Source: Alnus glutinosa (lineage: Eukaryota > Streptophyta > Magnoliopsida > Fagales > Betulaceae). From it: DNA of 64,000 nt. Below the pieces are notes generated by a model. That model made no database searches and was not told where the DNA came from. It worked only from the letters and a program-made list of their open reading frames with translations. Numbering within the stretch: the stretch's first letter is position 1; each line of letters starts with the position of its first letter. Location: positions 2,918,501-2,982,500 of the forward strand of contig NC_084891.1 in the NCBI RefSeq assembly GCF_958979055.1, in the 5' to 3' direction. Of the stretch, positions 1 to 13,425 are shown piece after piece. The position numbers were made by a program, and so were the translations under genes.

Positions 1-883
1 TTTTTTTTTCTTTTTTCTCTAAGAGATTTTGTTAAAGTATTAATTAAATGCCACTATCTTTTATTAACTTAAGTTTTTTAATAAGTATGAATTTAACGTG
101 CTATCAAAAGAGAGATCATGAGTTCGAGTTTAAACTCTGACTTCACATTTTACTTTAAATTTCAATTAAATATTTCACGTGTTGACTCGGAGGAGTATTA
201 AAGTATTAATAAAATGATTAAATTCATCATTTTTTTATCAACATAAACTTTTGATCGTTCCGCTTTGTCGATCGATGACAGTATAAAAGATTTGTAACCC
301 TTCCATAACGTAAATCAACTATTCATATCTTACATTCAATCAAACTCAAAGAGTTATTCTTCAAAATAGAGTTATTCTTCCGAAAATTGGAGGCTATATA
401 GGAGCGGACCGTTGCAACAGAAGAACTGGGAATAAATATTGTAGGGTAATAAGAGCTACTAGCCAGGGTTGTGGTAGCGTGCCCTTCCGTTTTTCAGCTT
501 CTAATAATTAAATGTAGAAAGGGGATCCTAAACAATAAAAAAAAGGAGCCTATGACCCCTTTTTAGAGATGATTTAACAGCTCTCATATTCATATGGGAT
601 TCACATATGTGATTACAGAGAAGATATACAACTCGATCCTCTCTCATATACGCACTACACCATGACCAAATGGAGCCATGGCCTCATCTATTTTCAAAAT
701 TTCTCTTAGAAGTTTTTATTAAGCTAAATATATATATGTTTTATAGCTTAAAAATTAAGTTTGGCCTCGCATTTATAATTTAGCCAATCTGAAAGAAATT
801 TTTTGATTCCGTCCATATAAATACATGTGAGATTCACGTGTACGAGTATAGAGAATTATTTGTAAACACTCTTTACACATAAA

Positions 884-888
<5 letters not shown>

Positions 889-947
<59 letters not shown>
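889..947. repeat. (GA)n microsatellite
   Basis: Uninterrupted GA dinucleotide tract of about 29 units. Length is probably polymorphic. No flanking gene is recognised. Confidence 0.95.
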
Positions 948-948
<1 letters not shown>

Positions 949-2380
949 AAATGATTAGAACACCACTGAATCACATTTTGTGTCCCCTTCTTTAACAGCT
1001 GCAAACCCAACGAAAAGCCTACCCTAGGTTGAAAAACTGGATACAAAACCCTTCCAACAATTCAAAAAGGTGCTCTTTATATTCTAAAGACCACCAGCCA
1101 AGAATAAGTGGAAACATATCTTTTCTGGTGGATAAAAGGCATTATATTAATAGTTCCACACATCCATGGAAATCCAAAGCATTTTCCATTGTTCTTCGTT
1201 CCATCTTAAGATGACCCCGGCCAGTCTCTTCTTTACCCATTTCTACTGTATCTATGTGATGTGGTAAATATTCAAATATTATAATCCCGACAATTTTGTG
1301 TTTACCCAAAAGAAAAATCTTAATTTTATCAAGTAACAACAATTTTTTTTTTTTTTTTAAATTTTTTTACTGTTGCAGGAATATACGGAAAAATATCTCA
1401 CATTAAAATTTCATTTGAATACACTGCACGTTTGCATGTGCTCCATTCATGTAACATGACAAATTGACGAGCTTACACTAATAACGAATCTTGAATTTCT
1501 TTGATGCCAAACAAGTCATCTATGTCACAGGAACCTACAATATTCTCTGTAATGATTTTTTTTTCTTTGATTTCGTCGCACAAATTTGAATACTCCTAGT
1601 TCTCTTGCAGTGGCATTAGGCATTTCTGCAGGCAGCTTATCCACTAAATTGCGTAAAAAATCGTCGCTTTTTACGGCTCCTTTCTTAAATTGTGTGCCAA
1701 GAAATTATTGGATATGACCATCTGTTTAGTTTATTTCCAAATGTTGTTAAGTTTGTCTTTCGACGTAATATTTGTATTGGGTCTATGTCGGGTCCCTTAT
1801 CCACCCCCTCCCTTTTTATTATCTTTTCTTTTATTAATGCAATCTGATGACTAATTAAAAAAAATAAAAATATTTGCCTTGTAAAAGAGAGAAGAAAGAA
1901 GCGGCATTCTGTCAGTATCTTTGACAATAAGAGTGATACTGTCTGTATGTTTGGTGGAACGTGGTTCACCAAAGAGGACTGAAAATGTAGGTGTTTAACG
2001 AAAAGTGCCTTTAATCTTCTGAGTGACAAACCACTTCACAGTAAGTTATGAGTATTCCAAACATGGTGCAATTTTTTTGTTTTTTTGTTTTTTTTTGTTT
2101 TTGCTTTTTGGGTTGAATTCCAAATGGTGTTGGCATGAAGGAAGGAAATACCAGTGTTTTTTAAGGTTTCACCTTTTCAGCACCTTTTTTCACATGAGAG
2201 ACCCAACAGCCCCACGTTGAAACTGTGAAAATCTGGGGAAAAACAAAGACATGAAGCATAGACTAATGTCATACATTACAACACAATTGACTGTACAAAT
2301 AGCAATAGCAGCATCTTCAATTGGGTCACTTGGAAGCTAGTTCTAGGACCTAGAGAGGATCTAAATGAGAGGGGAGGGGA

Positions 2381-2400
2381 GGGGGGGGGGGGGGGGGGGG
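2381..2400. repeat. Poly-G homopolymer
   Basis: About 20 consecutive G residues preceded by GGGGAGGGGA, just 3' of the ERF003-like gene. The run length is uncertain in any assembly. Confidence 0.9.
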
Positions 2401-2486
2401 TCTAAAAGGGCTGAGAAAAATGGGTTAAATATCAGAAAGAGTGGCATTGGCAGCGGAAGCAAATACAGGCTGAGCTGAGGAGGAAG

Positions 2487-3140
2487 TTACAGAGCCTGAG
2501 GTGGGAAAACAGAGCAAAGCTCGATAGACCCATAATGAATCAACTCTTGAATCATCTGCTCAATGTGATCATCTTCAAGAGGCTTGAACTGCTGGCTGCT
2601 TTCCACTTGAACTTTCTTGACAACCCAATTGGCCTCCGTTTCTTGCTCAGTCACCAGCATCTTATCCGGCGATCGGGCACCCATTTCAGCCGCTTTCCCG
2701 GCAGTGCAGCCGGTTGAGTTAGCACGCGGCAATGGGGCACTTTGAGGCTCCTGTTTTGTCATCTGGAGTGAAGCCATGTAGCACCTATGCAGTTTAGCTG
2801 TCAAAGTGGCTGAGAGAAGCTTTGAGGACGATGACTGAGGCGCATTTGGGTTGTATGGGAAGTTGGTCCTAGCTCTTGGGCCACACATTAGCCTTGCCGC
2901 TTCGTCATACGCCCGCGCCGCGTCTTCCGCAGTTTCAAATGTTCCTAGCCAAATTCTAGTCTTCCTGCACAAAACGAAACGTTTCCATCAGTACCGACCG
3001 AAACTTGTCGGCATTAATGAGTAGGTTATGATATAGTTGATAGTGAGGTGAACTTACAGTAGAGGGTGGCGAATCTCGGAGACCCAAGAGCCCCAATGCC
3101 TTTGGCGGACGCCTCGATATCGCTGTTGTGGCCTGGCCAT
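2487..3140 (-). CDS. ERF003: ERF003-like AP2/ERF transcription factor, copy 1
   Basis: A single-AP2-domain transcription factor of ERF group V, the group that includes the WIN1/SHINE wax regulators, and closest by eye to Arabidopsis ERF003 (At5g25190). Two exons on the minus strand, 3140-3058 and 2964-2487, give 186 residues. The intron begins GT and ends AG, and splits the codon after HPL, as expected for this group. The AP2 domain spans about residues 7-62: [20 protein letters not shown] comes from exon 1 and [20 protein letters not shown] from exon 2. Downstream are the conserved blocks [11 protein letters not shown] and CYMASLQM, then an acidic C-terminus containing [19 protein letters not shown]. 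The start is the [10 protein letters not shown] methionine; longer upstream frames in other phases are spurious. The expected role is nuclear, GCC/DRE-type DNA binding. Target genes cannot be read from sequence. Confidence 0.93.
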
Positions 3141-4520
3141 GTTTAGTGTCTAAAAAGAAACGACTTGATAGAAAGGTGTTTGTGATATGCCTGAATGAGA
3201 AAAATGGAGTGGCCCTAAATAAGGGATGATGAGGGGAAGGTTGGGGGGATTTATGTAGTTGAATTTGTTGGCACACATTGGGTCACTGTTTTGACTCTTT
3301 TACTCGGCCTTCTGGCACCAATTAGCAAATTGGGTCCCACAGGGGTATTGGGTCATCCCTCCTTTTATCTTTTGGCTTATTGCAAGTGATTTTTTAATTA
3401 TTAATTACTAATGGATACAATTTGAAAGACCTAATTTAATTCACATGAGTAATAATACCTTTTGTCAACGCAAATCTAAACAAACAGAGGTTTTCTCAAG
3501 ATCTCCTGATGATTGTGGTATCTTTTGTTGTATTTTTCTTATTTGTTTAGTTTATGCTTTGGGTATTGGCTCCGGATCCCCGTCAATTTGTTGTTTGAAC
3601 AGCAAATGTGAGAAAGTTTATATGGAGTTCACATACTCCAACAAGTAAGTTGGCTGTCCAAAGCTTGAACAGACAGGTGTATCTCATAAAATTCTCTCAC
3701 ATTTCTTGCCTGAATTGTTAATAAATTGGACAATAAAATTGTTGTAAATCTCTGTCATCGAGTATTAGTAACGTTTACATAGGTTCCTGTTTGAGTTGCT
3801 TTAATGACTTTTAAAAGGTTTTCCACTTTATTAAGAGTTTTTGAGGATTATCAAAGCACTAGCAACAACTTCTTTTTAATTTTTCTTCAATTTAGAGAAA
3901 AAATTACTTTTTTACTTCCCTATTCAAATAAATTATACAAGAGCTTCCCTTATCCTTTTCAATACCATTTAAATATTCTTTCAAATAAATGTTAGAAGAA
4001 AGGGAGAGAAAATAGAAAGCTTTTTTAAATTAAAATAATGTTAAGAGAAGCAAAAGTAATACCATAGATTTAGGATAAGACTTTTGGTTTCATTGATTTA
4101 GGGAACACCAATAAAGTATGTTGCATGGGCATTTTTAGGAGTTTTAATTTTCTTACATTTAGGGAAGAAAATTAAATTTAGTGAAACTATTGCCGATGCT
4201 CTTAACATAAAACCCATCATTTTATGTCTCTGTATTTTAGCACCCAAATCTTCTTGTTTCGGTGTGGTAGTTGTAGGCTTTCCTCATGACTAGATTCTTT
4301 GTATGATAGATTGAGATTTTATGTAAATCGGGTTATGCTATTGCTTCTAAAATATAATTTTTTTTTTTTTTTTAATAAGTGAGATTGCATTAATACAAGT
4401 ATAATAGAATACAAATATGGATGTGTTATGCTGCCTTACCTCAAATGGTAGAGGCTGTTATATATTTATAAACATGTTAGTTACAATAGTTGAGTCTTAA
4501 CGATTACTCTACGTTTATTC
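3141..4520. other. Promoter side of ERF copy 1; otherwise unassigned
   Basis: AT-rich sequence upstream of the minus-strand ERF gene. No convincing coding frame is present. The reading frames at 3445-3648 and 3804-3995 have no recognisable domain and no splice context. Confidence 0.5.
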
Positions 4521-5397
4521 TAAGGGTGTAAAGCTGACCGGTTATATCTGACCAGTAACTGATAACCAAGTATTAACCAGTAACCGGTTTTAGAAAATAT
4601 TGAAACCGCTTATAACCGGTAACCGAGTATATATAATATATTTAAATGCATTTATTTATTTAAAAAACTGAAATAATAAAATTTAGGGTTTTACACTTTT
4701 ACTTTCATTTTATAAAAGGGTATCGAATTATACACCGTTTTAAGATAAGGGTACTGAACTAGCAAACGTCTCAAACTGGGGTATCCAAGTTTCCAAACGT
4801 CTTACTTAAGGGTACTTCGTTAGGATTTGCTGTTAAGTCCTAATGGAGTACCCAAAATATCCCTATTTTTTTTAAGAAAAAAAAATGCTAAGATTTAAGT
4901 GTTGGTCAAAATTTCACAGAATTTGCAAAAATATCCATGCCTGAATCTTTGAAAATTTTAATTTTTTTTTAAAAAATAAAATAAAATAAACGCATAGGTA
5001 TTTTGAGAATTTTTGCAAGATTTAACAACAAATCCTAATGGAGTACCTTTAAGTGAGATGTTTGGAAACTTGGATACCCCAGTTTGAAACGTTTGCTAGT
5101 TCAGTACCCTTATCTCAAAATGGCGTATAATTCGATACCTTTTTATGAAGTTATCTTAATGTTTTTTTAAAGGGCTAAAAAAGTTTAAATTATTCCCAAA
5201 AAGTAGACCCAATGCCCAAATTAGGCCTAATAGACCTAATTTTTTAAAAATTTTAATTATTGGTATTGATAAACAGGTCCCAACCGGTAACCACCGGTTA
5301 TTAAAAAACCAATTAACCGGCTATTCGGTTGGCGATTTTGGCCAACCGACTACCTCGGTTACAATAACCAGTAACCGTAACCTGGTTTTCACCCTTA
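4521..5397. mobile_element. hAT-like miniature element carrying a nested element
   Basis: The ends are inverted: TAAGGGTG at the left and CACCCTTA at the right. Subterminal copies of CCGGTTA/TAACCGG repeat on both sides. The flanks GTTTATTC (4513-4520) and ATTTATTC (5398-5405) match at 7 of 8 bases, which fits an 8-bp hAT-type target duplication. There is no transposase frame, so the element is non-autonomous. A second inverted-repeat element sits inside it. Confidence 0.68.
4701..5152. mobile_element. Nested inverted-repeat element (MITE-like)
   Basis: The left arm, with GGGTATCGAATTATAC and AAGATAAGGGTACTGAACT, is mirrored at the right by AGTTCAGTACCCTTATCTCA and GTATAATTCGATACC. The arms are over 100 bp and enclose an AT-rich centre. 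It lies within the hAT-like element, so it must have inserted later. The exact ends and the target duplication could not be fixed. Confidence 0.65.
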
Positions 5398-7150
5398 ATT
5401 TATTCAATGAATCAAGACCGAATTAAGTTTATTCAAGCTGAATTTGAGCCCATTTACGAATAACTCAATTCATTTAACCACTCAAATTGCACATGCTACA
5501 TAGTTGGAGGATAAAGGCAAAACAATGTAACTTATTGGTGTGTGTATTGCTCTACACGATCCAATCTCATTTTGTATGCGTTACCAAAAAGGGAAACAAA
5601 AAAAAATTCCTTGACTTTAAAAAGTGAAAACCCATAATAGCTAAATGTCTAGTGGGAAACAACAATTCAGGCCCTACATAGGAAATCAAAATTTCCCCGG
5701 GCCCAGATAGCAAAAAAGTGGTCTTTTTGGAAAGATTACCAAGCCCATTCCAAAGGCCTGAATGGTAACCCGACCCGACCAATCGGCCTCTTAACTGAAT
5801 TACAGTTGGGTTGCGTAGAAATTCAGTGTTTGACATATTGACCAGCTCCCTTTTCTTTAACATGGCATTCCTCTAAAACAACACAAATGAAAATGTAAAT
5901 GTAAATGTAAATGAAGGCCTTCCTTGCAAGGATTGGGGATTGGATCGGAATCCTCTATAATTGGCTATTCGAATTGCACAGCCATGAAGCCTACATGCTA
6001 TGGGAGGTGTATTCCGTACCCTGAATTACTCGAAACAAGTGGGTTCTTTCTACAACCAATTTAAAAGGATGGTTATTCGTAGGAATTAAGAGACCTCTTT
6101 TAGCAGAAAACAAAATGGAAAAAGAAAAAAGGTTTCCTACAATCTTATTTCCCATTTCCTCTTATGTTGCCCTTTGGATCTCCCAACTCCCAAGATGCAA
6201 GAGAGATTCAGTCAAGTTATTTGTTTCTTTTCCTTAAAATAAACCAACAGAGAGGAGCACTTCCTGTTCCATGATGCGGCTACGAATGATTGACTCAATT
6301 TATAATTATGAAAGATTTTCAACAGTTTACTATTTGGATTGTTAGCGATTTGAGTAACATATGTAAAATTTTGTATGGAATCTAGCTATCTGTCCAGACA
6401 AGTCTCGGACAGATGTCTCACTTGTTGTGACAAGTGGGCCTTATAGATAGGCTCTCTCACATGTGAGTCTCGAAATATTAGCAATTCGAACAACAAATTA
6501 CTTGAGATCTGAATCTTCCTACGAAAACTAATATTTAGGGCTAATATTTGTACATCTTTTCAGTTCTAAAATATCCCCCATTCCCCCGTGATTAGCGCTT
6601 AAAGTGGAGGAAAATTCCTGCCCTTTTGAGCAAAACTTGTCTCGATTGATATCAATGTCACTGTGCTATCAGGGTTCAATGTAGGCGGGACAAGACCCAG
6701 AAAGGGATACAACAAAAGTGCCAAAGCTGTTCTTCCATGAGGTGGGGTCCGAGTAATTTTTTACCGTTAACCAAATTTCCAAAACAAAGAATAAAAGAAA
6801 TTTGAAAACAAAAAAAAATTAAAAAAAAAATGAAATTCCAGCATCTGGGCTGCATAGAGTATAATAATGCTCAAAACTAAAGCATAAGCTTAAATCATAT
6901 TATAATTGTAACACATTTGATGCTGCATATGGCACCATTCTTCACATGGGTCATCACCTGAAGAAACTATAAACAGAATGGGAACTATTGGGGCCAAGAA
7001 ACAGGAGGTTCTGGAGTCTGGGCAGGCTGACAAAAATAGGTTAAATTAGAATTTAGAAGATCAATGAGTGACATTAGCAGAAAAGATATACATATGCCAT
7101 AGAGGTAAAAGAAAGAAGGAAGGGTGTGTTTGAGATGTTTGGAGCTGACA
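5398..7150. other. Intergenic between the two ERF genes
   Basis: No gene recognised. A 98-residue minus-strand frame at 5567-5863 has no recognisable motif. The sequence is AT-rich, and the last 200 bases are the 3' flank of ERF copy 2. Confidence 0.5.
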
Positions 7151-7812
7151 TTAGAGAGCCTGTGGTGGTACAACAGAGCAAAGCTCAATGGACCCATAGT
7201 CGAGAAGTTCCTCTATCATTTGCTCTATCTGGGCATCCTCAAGAGACTTGAACTGCTGCTGGCTAGTTTCCACTTTCACTTTCTTCAAAACCCAATTATT
7301 TGGCTCTAGTTCTAGCTCACCCACCGGATTATTTTCCGGCAACCGCATACCCATTTCGATGGTTTTTCCGGCGAAGCCAATATTGGCGGCAATGACATGT
7401 GGTGGTGGCTGTTTTTGAGGCTCTTGTGCTAATGGTTTGTTCATTTGCAGTGAAGCCATGTAGCATTTGTGTAGTTTAGCTGTCAAAGTTGCGGAGAGAA
7501 GCTTCGATGAAGATGACTGAGATGCATTTGGGTTGAAAGGGAAGTTGGTTCTGGCCCTCGGACCACACATAAGCCTTGCTGCTTCATCATAGGCTCGTGC
7601 CGCGTCTTCCGCCGTTTCGAATGTTCCTAGCCAAATTCTAGTCTTCCTGCATAAACGAAACGTTTCGTTTAGTACACAAAGCAAGGATACACATAAACTT
7701 GGATGAAGAACGTACATAGGTGAACGTACAAGATAGGGTGGCGAATTTCGGAGACCCAAGAACCCCAATGCCTCTGTCGGACGCCTCGGTATCGCTGCTG
7801 CAGTCTGGCCAT
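7151..7812 (-). CDS. ERF003: ERF003-like AP2/ERF transcription factor, copy 2
   Basis: A tandem paralogue of the gene at 2.5-3.1 kb with the same structure: exon 1 at 7812-7730 and exon 2 at 7646-7151, giving 192 residues. Exon 1 is exactly the same length (83 nt) as in copy 1, and the intron sits in the same codon. The AP2 domain is almost identical, with [17 protein letters not shown] and [20 protein letters not shown]. The C-terminus keeps [19 protein letters not shown]. The middle region is about six residues longer than in copy 1 and differs most, with [17 protein letters not shown] replacing [15 protein letters not shown]. The start is the [10 protein letters not shown] methionine; the 289-residue open frame running through the intron is an artefact of an open intron. 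Both copies look functional. Confidence 0.93.
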
Positions 7813-10784
7813 GCCGAAGAAAAGGAAACGCTGAGGAGAGGTGTTTGTGAAAATGCCTGAACGAGGGAATGAGGAAGGAGAGTGGTGCCAGTGAGGGAGG
7901 GGGAGAGGGGGGCTTTTTGTAGTTGGATTTTTTGTCACACTTATAGGCAACTGGAGGCTGGAGGGGTCTTTTTCTAAGCCTTCTCTGGCAACCAATTTGG
8001 AGAAGAGAGTTGGGTCCCACGAGAGCTTTGAAGGGAGGGGTCTAACTTCTTTTCTGTCTCTATTTTAGTTACCAGTTGGCTTGTTGCAAAGTGGTGATTA
8101 TTGAATAAACAGTGGAACTGAAATTTCAATCTGACCAAATTCAGTTCACATGAATAAGAAACTGGCTACCATATCCAAAAAATCATAATACTGTTCTCTT
8201 GCTTTTATGCCTGTTGTTTCTTCAAGAAGATCTTATGTCATAGTCTCCTGGATTCTTCTCATGTGATTATGGTCTAAGTTTAGACAATGACTCAATCAAG
8301 TTGGTAGTTCCTATACCTATAAAAAAAAATTGGGCCGGGAATAAAAAATCCCTGTTGTTCTAATCAATGAAACTGCTCAATAAAAACTTTCTTCAAAACG
8401 CATTATACATTGCATTATGAAAGGATGAATAGTTATACATTACAACATGATATATCCACAGGGAGAGGTTTATGCAAACATGATTGGGTCAATTTTTGTT
8501 GGGACACGTCGATTAAAAGATTCTTGGAGTGTAATAATTAACATAACCATCCAAATCATGTAATCAAATCTCGTTCACTATTATTGGATCAATTTGATGA
8601 ACACATATCAATTATATGGTAATTTTTATTGAAAAAGTATGGTGATGATGCAACAGGATACGAGATGGATCTCTCTGCCAAAAAAAAAAAGGTGGGCTAC
8701 TTCAAGTAGTGTATTTGGTCTGGACTCTGGAGCTTTCACTTTCATGTGAACTAATACAAATTCTAGTAGAATTCACTTTTAAAAATAGATTTGCAACGAG
8801 ATAGGTTGAACCTGTGATGTCATGTCTGACTTTGATACTAAATGATACAAACTTAAAGTAAAACTCACCCGTAAAAACTGGCTTGCAAAATAAATGTGTC
8901 AAGAAGCATATACACGCATGTTTAAGATACTTCAAATCCTAACACATCGGCTCATACCATGCAATATTTTAGGGGTTTTGTTTGTATTGTAGAATCTGAT
9001 AGCTAGGAATTAATGCATATCGCTCACGGCATTGGTGCTAAAAATTGGAAACATAAGCATATGCTATACAGTAGAAGAGGACAGAAACAGGTTTCTTGTT
9101 GTTGGACGGCCATGCACCATGATTACTGTTCACCCACGTGGCAAGAATGAGCCCCCATGCTGGAGAGAGGAGAAGACAGAGAGAGCCACAAATCTCTGTT
9201 TTGGTTAAATATAGATGGACTTTGTTTCACATGCACACGCAATTGTGCCGCCTGTGAGAGAGAACCGTGCCGCTATCTATTTGGCGGATGGCGACCGGGT
9301 GCAATGGATTGCTTCATGTGATGACGGGACACTTTCATTTCACCTTACTTGAGTTGAGTAGGTGTTCGGGCACTCAAAATTTTACATTACCGAACTGTCC
9401 GAACACTTATCTGAATAATCGGAGCTCGAATATGCGCACTCTCATACGAGGGTACAAATGAAGATCTTGTTCTACTGCTACTTGTGATTGTATCTTCACA
9501 GAATATCATAACCATCACAAAAACTTGTACTCTCGTTCGGAAAAAGTGTTATGGGCTTACGGCAACTACTAGTCTAAACATAAACTTAGGAAGTTCTAGG
9601 TTCCAAATAATAAAATATCAATATCTTTAGATGCCTGCCGTGTGGTGCAACTTGAAGGATGGGGAGGCAAGAAATGTTTCACCATAAATGGAGAATATCA
9701 TACAAGCCAAGGTGTATGGTCCTGATTCAGCCTATTAATTTTGGATTTGACATTGAAGAGGACAAAAAGAAGATGATGTTCTACATGTAAATCGTTGCAT
9801 TAATAACTAAAAGAATATGTAGCTTTTCACCATGAAAACCATGGCCCCAAATGGGTGTGCATGGATAACTTACCCCACAATTGAAAAGGTCATAAATCAA
9901 ACCATTAATAGCTCAAATAAAAGGCAGAGACTTATGATACTAGAGAATCTTTTATTATATGTCAGTCACGGGATATTTATTATATCAATCACTAAAATAA
10001 TTACTGGTACGGAATAATTAAAATTTTAAGAATATTAATGTTTTTATGGTAACTTTCATACAAATTCACGTGACATATTACATTTTTATAGATACAAATG
10101 TTACATGACAGTTTACATTTTAATTACTGACATAGTAAGTTGCTGACCACGTCAATTTTGCAAACATGATAAGACTTGTTAATCAATTGTCCTTATGATT
10201 GTTCCACCTAGTTTATGATTGTCCTTAATCGGGCTCGAAGCACTAAAAGCATGGTTGAGCTGAGCTAAGGGTAAGGTCATAAAAGACTTCAACTCCTATT
10301 CTTTAAAGCTCTTAAAAGCTCTAACTAAGAGCTAGTTAAGGGAATCAAAGACTTCTACAGAGAAAAATACCAAAAACATAACACTTAGAAAATCCAGCCA
10401 AAGCAAGCATCTCCTAGAGACTATGAATCCCCCGAGGGGGAAGAGCGTAGCGAAGGGGGATAATGACCCTTCTATCCGATAGGTTGTTCTTGTACCTTTT
10501 CTCGAGGATCTTAATATCAAACATCGTAAAAAATATTTTTCAGAACAACCCAAAGGCGCTCAGAAATAGCATTTTTGTTTAAGAAAACCTTGAGTTTACG
10601 ACCCCTCACGATAAATTGTATTACAAGGCTTTAAAAACATAAGAAAAAGATGAACCGTGGCGGTGGCGTGCGCATACATACACGTGCACACGCACGTACT
10701 ATTATTTTCATGAAATATAGACCGTTATGTTAAGTAATATTCTTACCAACAACATAATGTACTAATCATTAGCTTTTTTTTAAA

Positions 10785-10817
<33 letters not shown>

Positions 10818-12900
10818 CCATGTCTAATAAGAGTTTGAGAGGAACAAATTTTTGAATTATATAGTTTATTTATTGATTAAAAAGTTCTCCCCCATTTTCT
10901 GGTTTACAGCTATGTAGGCTAGTAGCTAACCATATAGGGAGCCGAAATCAACAGAAATGTCAAAAAGCAGAAAATCTAATGTCTAATACATAATCCAATG
11001 GCTAGGACCCACCCACACACATAAACGCGTAAAGTGGAGCCCCAAATCCAACATGGGTGATGATAGCATGTTGTCCATTTGTGTGTGCAAATGTATGAAA
11101 CCTCCCACGGTTTCTTGCCCACATCACGGTCCTGTCCCTGTCAAAGGAAGGCTACTCTCCCTCTCCCCTCTCCTTCTCCCTCTCCCTCCCTCCCTCTTCC
11201 TCTGTCTCTTTCTCTGTCTTTTTGAGCGTCACATGCAGACACAATCCTTTGAAAATAAATTCAGAACCACAAAAAGAGGTTAGAAATAGTGTGGGGAGCG
11301 GGGGATTACAACATGCTATTTCTCTGTCACTCTGAAGACATTTTTGCATTACCTCTTTTCTAATATATCTTGCTGCCCAGCTTGCATACATACTAGCACT
11401 CGTCTTTTCTTTACGGTGCATTGTGACCAATTCTCCCTTCTGTTTAGGGTGAATAAGTCGACAAAAAAAAATATTACATAAATCCGCTACGGAAATTAGG
11501 GTCGCGATTTTTGACACGTCTTACGCTTTTTGAACGAATCCAACACGAAATTATCAGGTTAGGGTTGATGGGTGGTTGACTTATAAGGCCGTCCGTATAC
11601 TTATGACTCGAACTCGATACGCAGACACAAATTACCACTTATCCAAAAAACTTAAGCAAATAGAAAGAAATAAATTTAAGCTTTTGAGATAAGTGGTAAT
11701 TTAAAATACTATCAGAGCAGAGGTTATGAGTTCGAACCATGTCTCTTCCATTTACTTCACATTTTAATTAAATATTCTCACCTATTAAAATGAAGTTTAA
11801 GTCCACACGTGAGAGTAAGTGTTAAAGTATTAATTAAATGATTAAATCTCTCTTTTCTTATTAGCAAGCAATACGGTGGCATGCATTACCTCAGTAGAAA
11901 AACTTGATTTCAATATTTTTTTATTTTATTGTCTAGTTTAGTGGAGAATTGGAAAGAAAAATAATAATAATAATAAAAAGAGTCTATTTTGTTGGTCTTT
12001 TCATCCTTAAATTTTTATTTTTGTTAAGATAGATAGCTAGGGACTAGTCAAGGATGGAATATTCGGAAACAAAGCAAATATTATTCTTACCCTTAACGCG
12101 GTTTCGTTGCTAAGCAAGAAACAGAGAGGTGAATTAGGGTGATGACTACTGATGTGATTATGCATGCCTTCCAAGTCCAACACCCGCAGTCCATGGGATT
12201 TTGCACAGGCTGGTCCTTTGAACTTTGAACAAGACCACAAATCTCTCATCATCCATCTCCATGTGCTTCTTCCTGTTCTGTCTCACGCCACACCATTAAA
12301 AATCAACCCCCATAAATTAAAGTATAATACGTTATCAAGGAAATTGATATTTCCATAGACAAATTAGGACAAGGAATGTGAAAGGAAACCACTTTTTTTT
12401 TTTTTTTTTTTTGTTAATTTTCTCAGGGTTAAGCGGATAAGGAACGATGAATTTTTTAGTTGTTTTTTTTAATATTTTATAACTTTTCTTTACTTCTACG
12501 CTCAAACTCTTATTCAATGACTTGTATAATTAAGTTTGAACTCATAGTCCTTGTTGTTGTGATAACATGTTAAATTACTAATTATTTCAAAAGCTAAGCT
12601 AATAAAAATTGATGAATTTAATCATTTAATTAATATTCTAATATCTAATGTTTTGAATTTTAAATTGAGATTTGGTATACCCAGTTACCAAAGGCATGTG
12701 GGATTAGGATAAGCGTGCTGGAACATAAGGCAGGGCTCAGGACCGATAAACCACTAAGTGCCTTTTCTCGGCCCAATGTTGACCATTTGGATAATAACGA
12801 GAGGTGCATTACGGAGAATTTTCACCCCAACACGTTACCATAACCGTTTACTAAATGACCAAAATGACAGTTGCCGTAAAGGAAACTTCTTTTTTCCCCT
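7813..12900. other. Intergenic; no gene recognised
   Basis: Long AT-rich stretch with short random frames. A copy of the dispersed tRNA-like repeat lies at about 11690-11870 (core GGTTATGAGTTCGAACCATG), and a diverged copy at 12520-12700. About 11500-11640 carries TTTTGACACG and CTCGAACTCGATACG phrases, resembling the hAT-like family at 17.97 kb. A C/T-rich tract lies at 11150-11220. Nothing else is supportable. Confidence 0.5.
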
Positions 12901-12901
12901 C

Positions 12902-13425
12902 TGTTAGAATAAATTCTAAATATAATATTATTGATCTATATTTTATAGTCTAGGTCGATTTGTTTTTTCTTGAATAAGTCGATATGAGTTTAATTGCATA
13001 GGTTGACTTATTCAACTATACCTGCAAGTAATGTACATCTAGAGTCCAGATTGCAAGACAAAAGAAAGATGCTCAATATAGCCGGAGCATGACCAACCAA
13101 AGGGCGCCACCTGGCTAGACGGTAACGCAAGGAAGGGATCCATGCTCAATATAAGGAGGAAGCAACCACTATAGGTATGATTTTTAGAACGGCCATTTCT
13201 GCCTTTCGGAGTATTCTACCCTCTATTGTTCAACCAAAAAAATCATTTGACTAAATCGTCGGAGAGGTTTCTCGATCGCCGGTACACCCAACAAGTTCAT
13301 TTGCTCGCTTTCATTCTTACTGCAGGTATTCTTGACGAAATCTTAGTATGCGGTCAACTCTACCAACAAGATTCATTTATTTCTGTTTTAACGTGGGGGT
13401 TGGAAAATCAGAAATTTTGTGCATA
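12902..13425 (+). mobile_element. LTR-like relic (possible solo LTR)
   Basis: Begins TGTTAGAATAAA. It carries the phrase TTGACTAAATCGTCGGAGAGG, typical of the U5 side of plant Ty3/gypsy LTRs, followed by CGATCGCCGGTACACCCAAC. The right end and a 5-bp target duplication were not located, and no internal domain is present. Confidence 0.4.

Larger units (their letters stand above)
1..2486. other. Intergenic, AT-rich; no gene recognised
   Basis: Only short, low-complexity or biased reading frames are present. At about 40-220 there is a copy of a dispersed repeat with a tRNA-like phrase (ATCATGAGTTCGAGTTT) followed by AT-rich sequence; related phrases recur near 11.7, 12.55 and 49.43 kb. A long (GA)n tract and a poly-G tract are listed separately. 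The last few hundred bases are the 3' flank of the minus-strand ERF gene. Confidence 0.6.

Noticed and set aside
7151..8020. 289-residue continuous minus frame
   Set aside because: It reads through the open intron and 5' leader of ERF copy 2. The spliced 192-residue product matches the family.
11700..11750. tRNA-like box with GAGTTCGAACC
   Set aside because: No cloverleaf can be completed. It belongs to a dispersed repeat with AT-rich body, so it is not called a tRNA gene.
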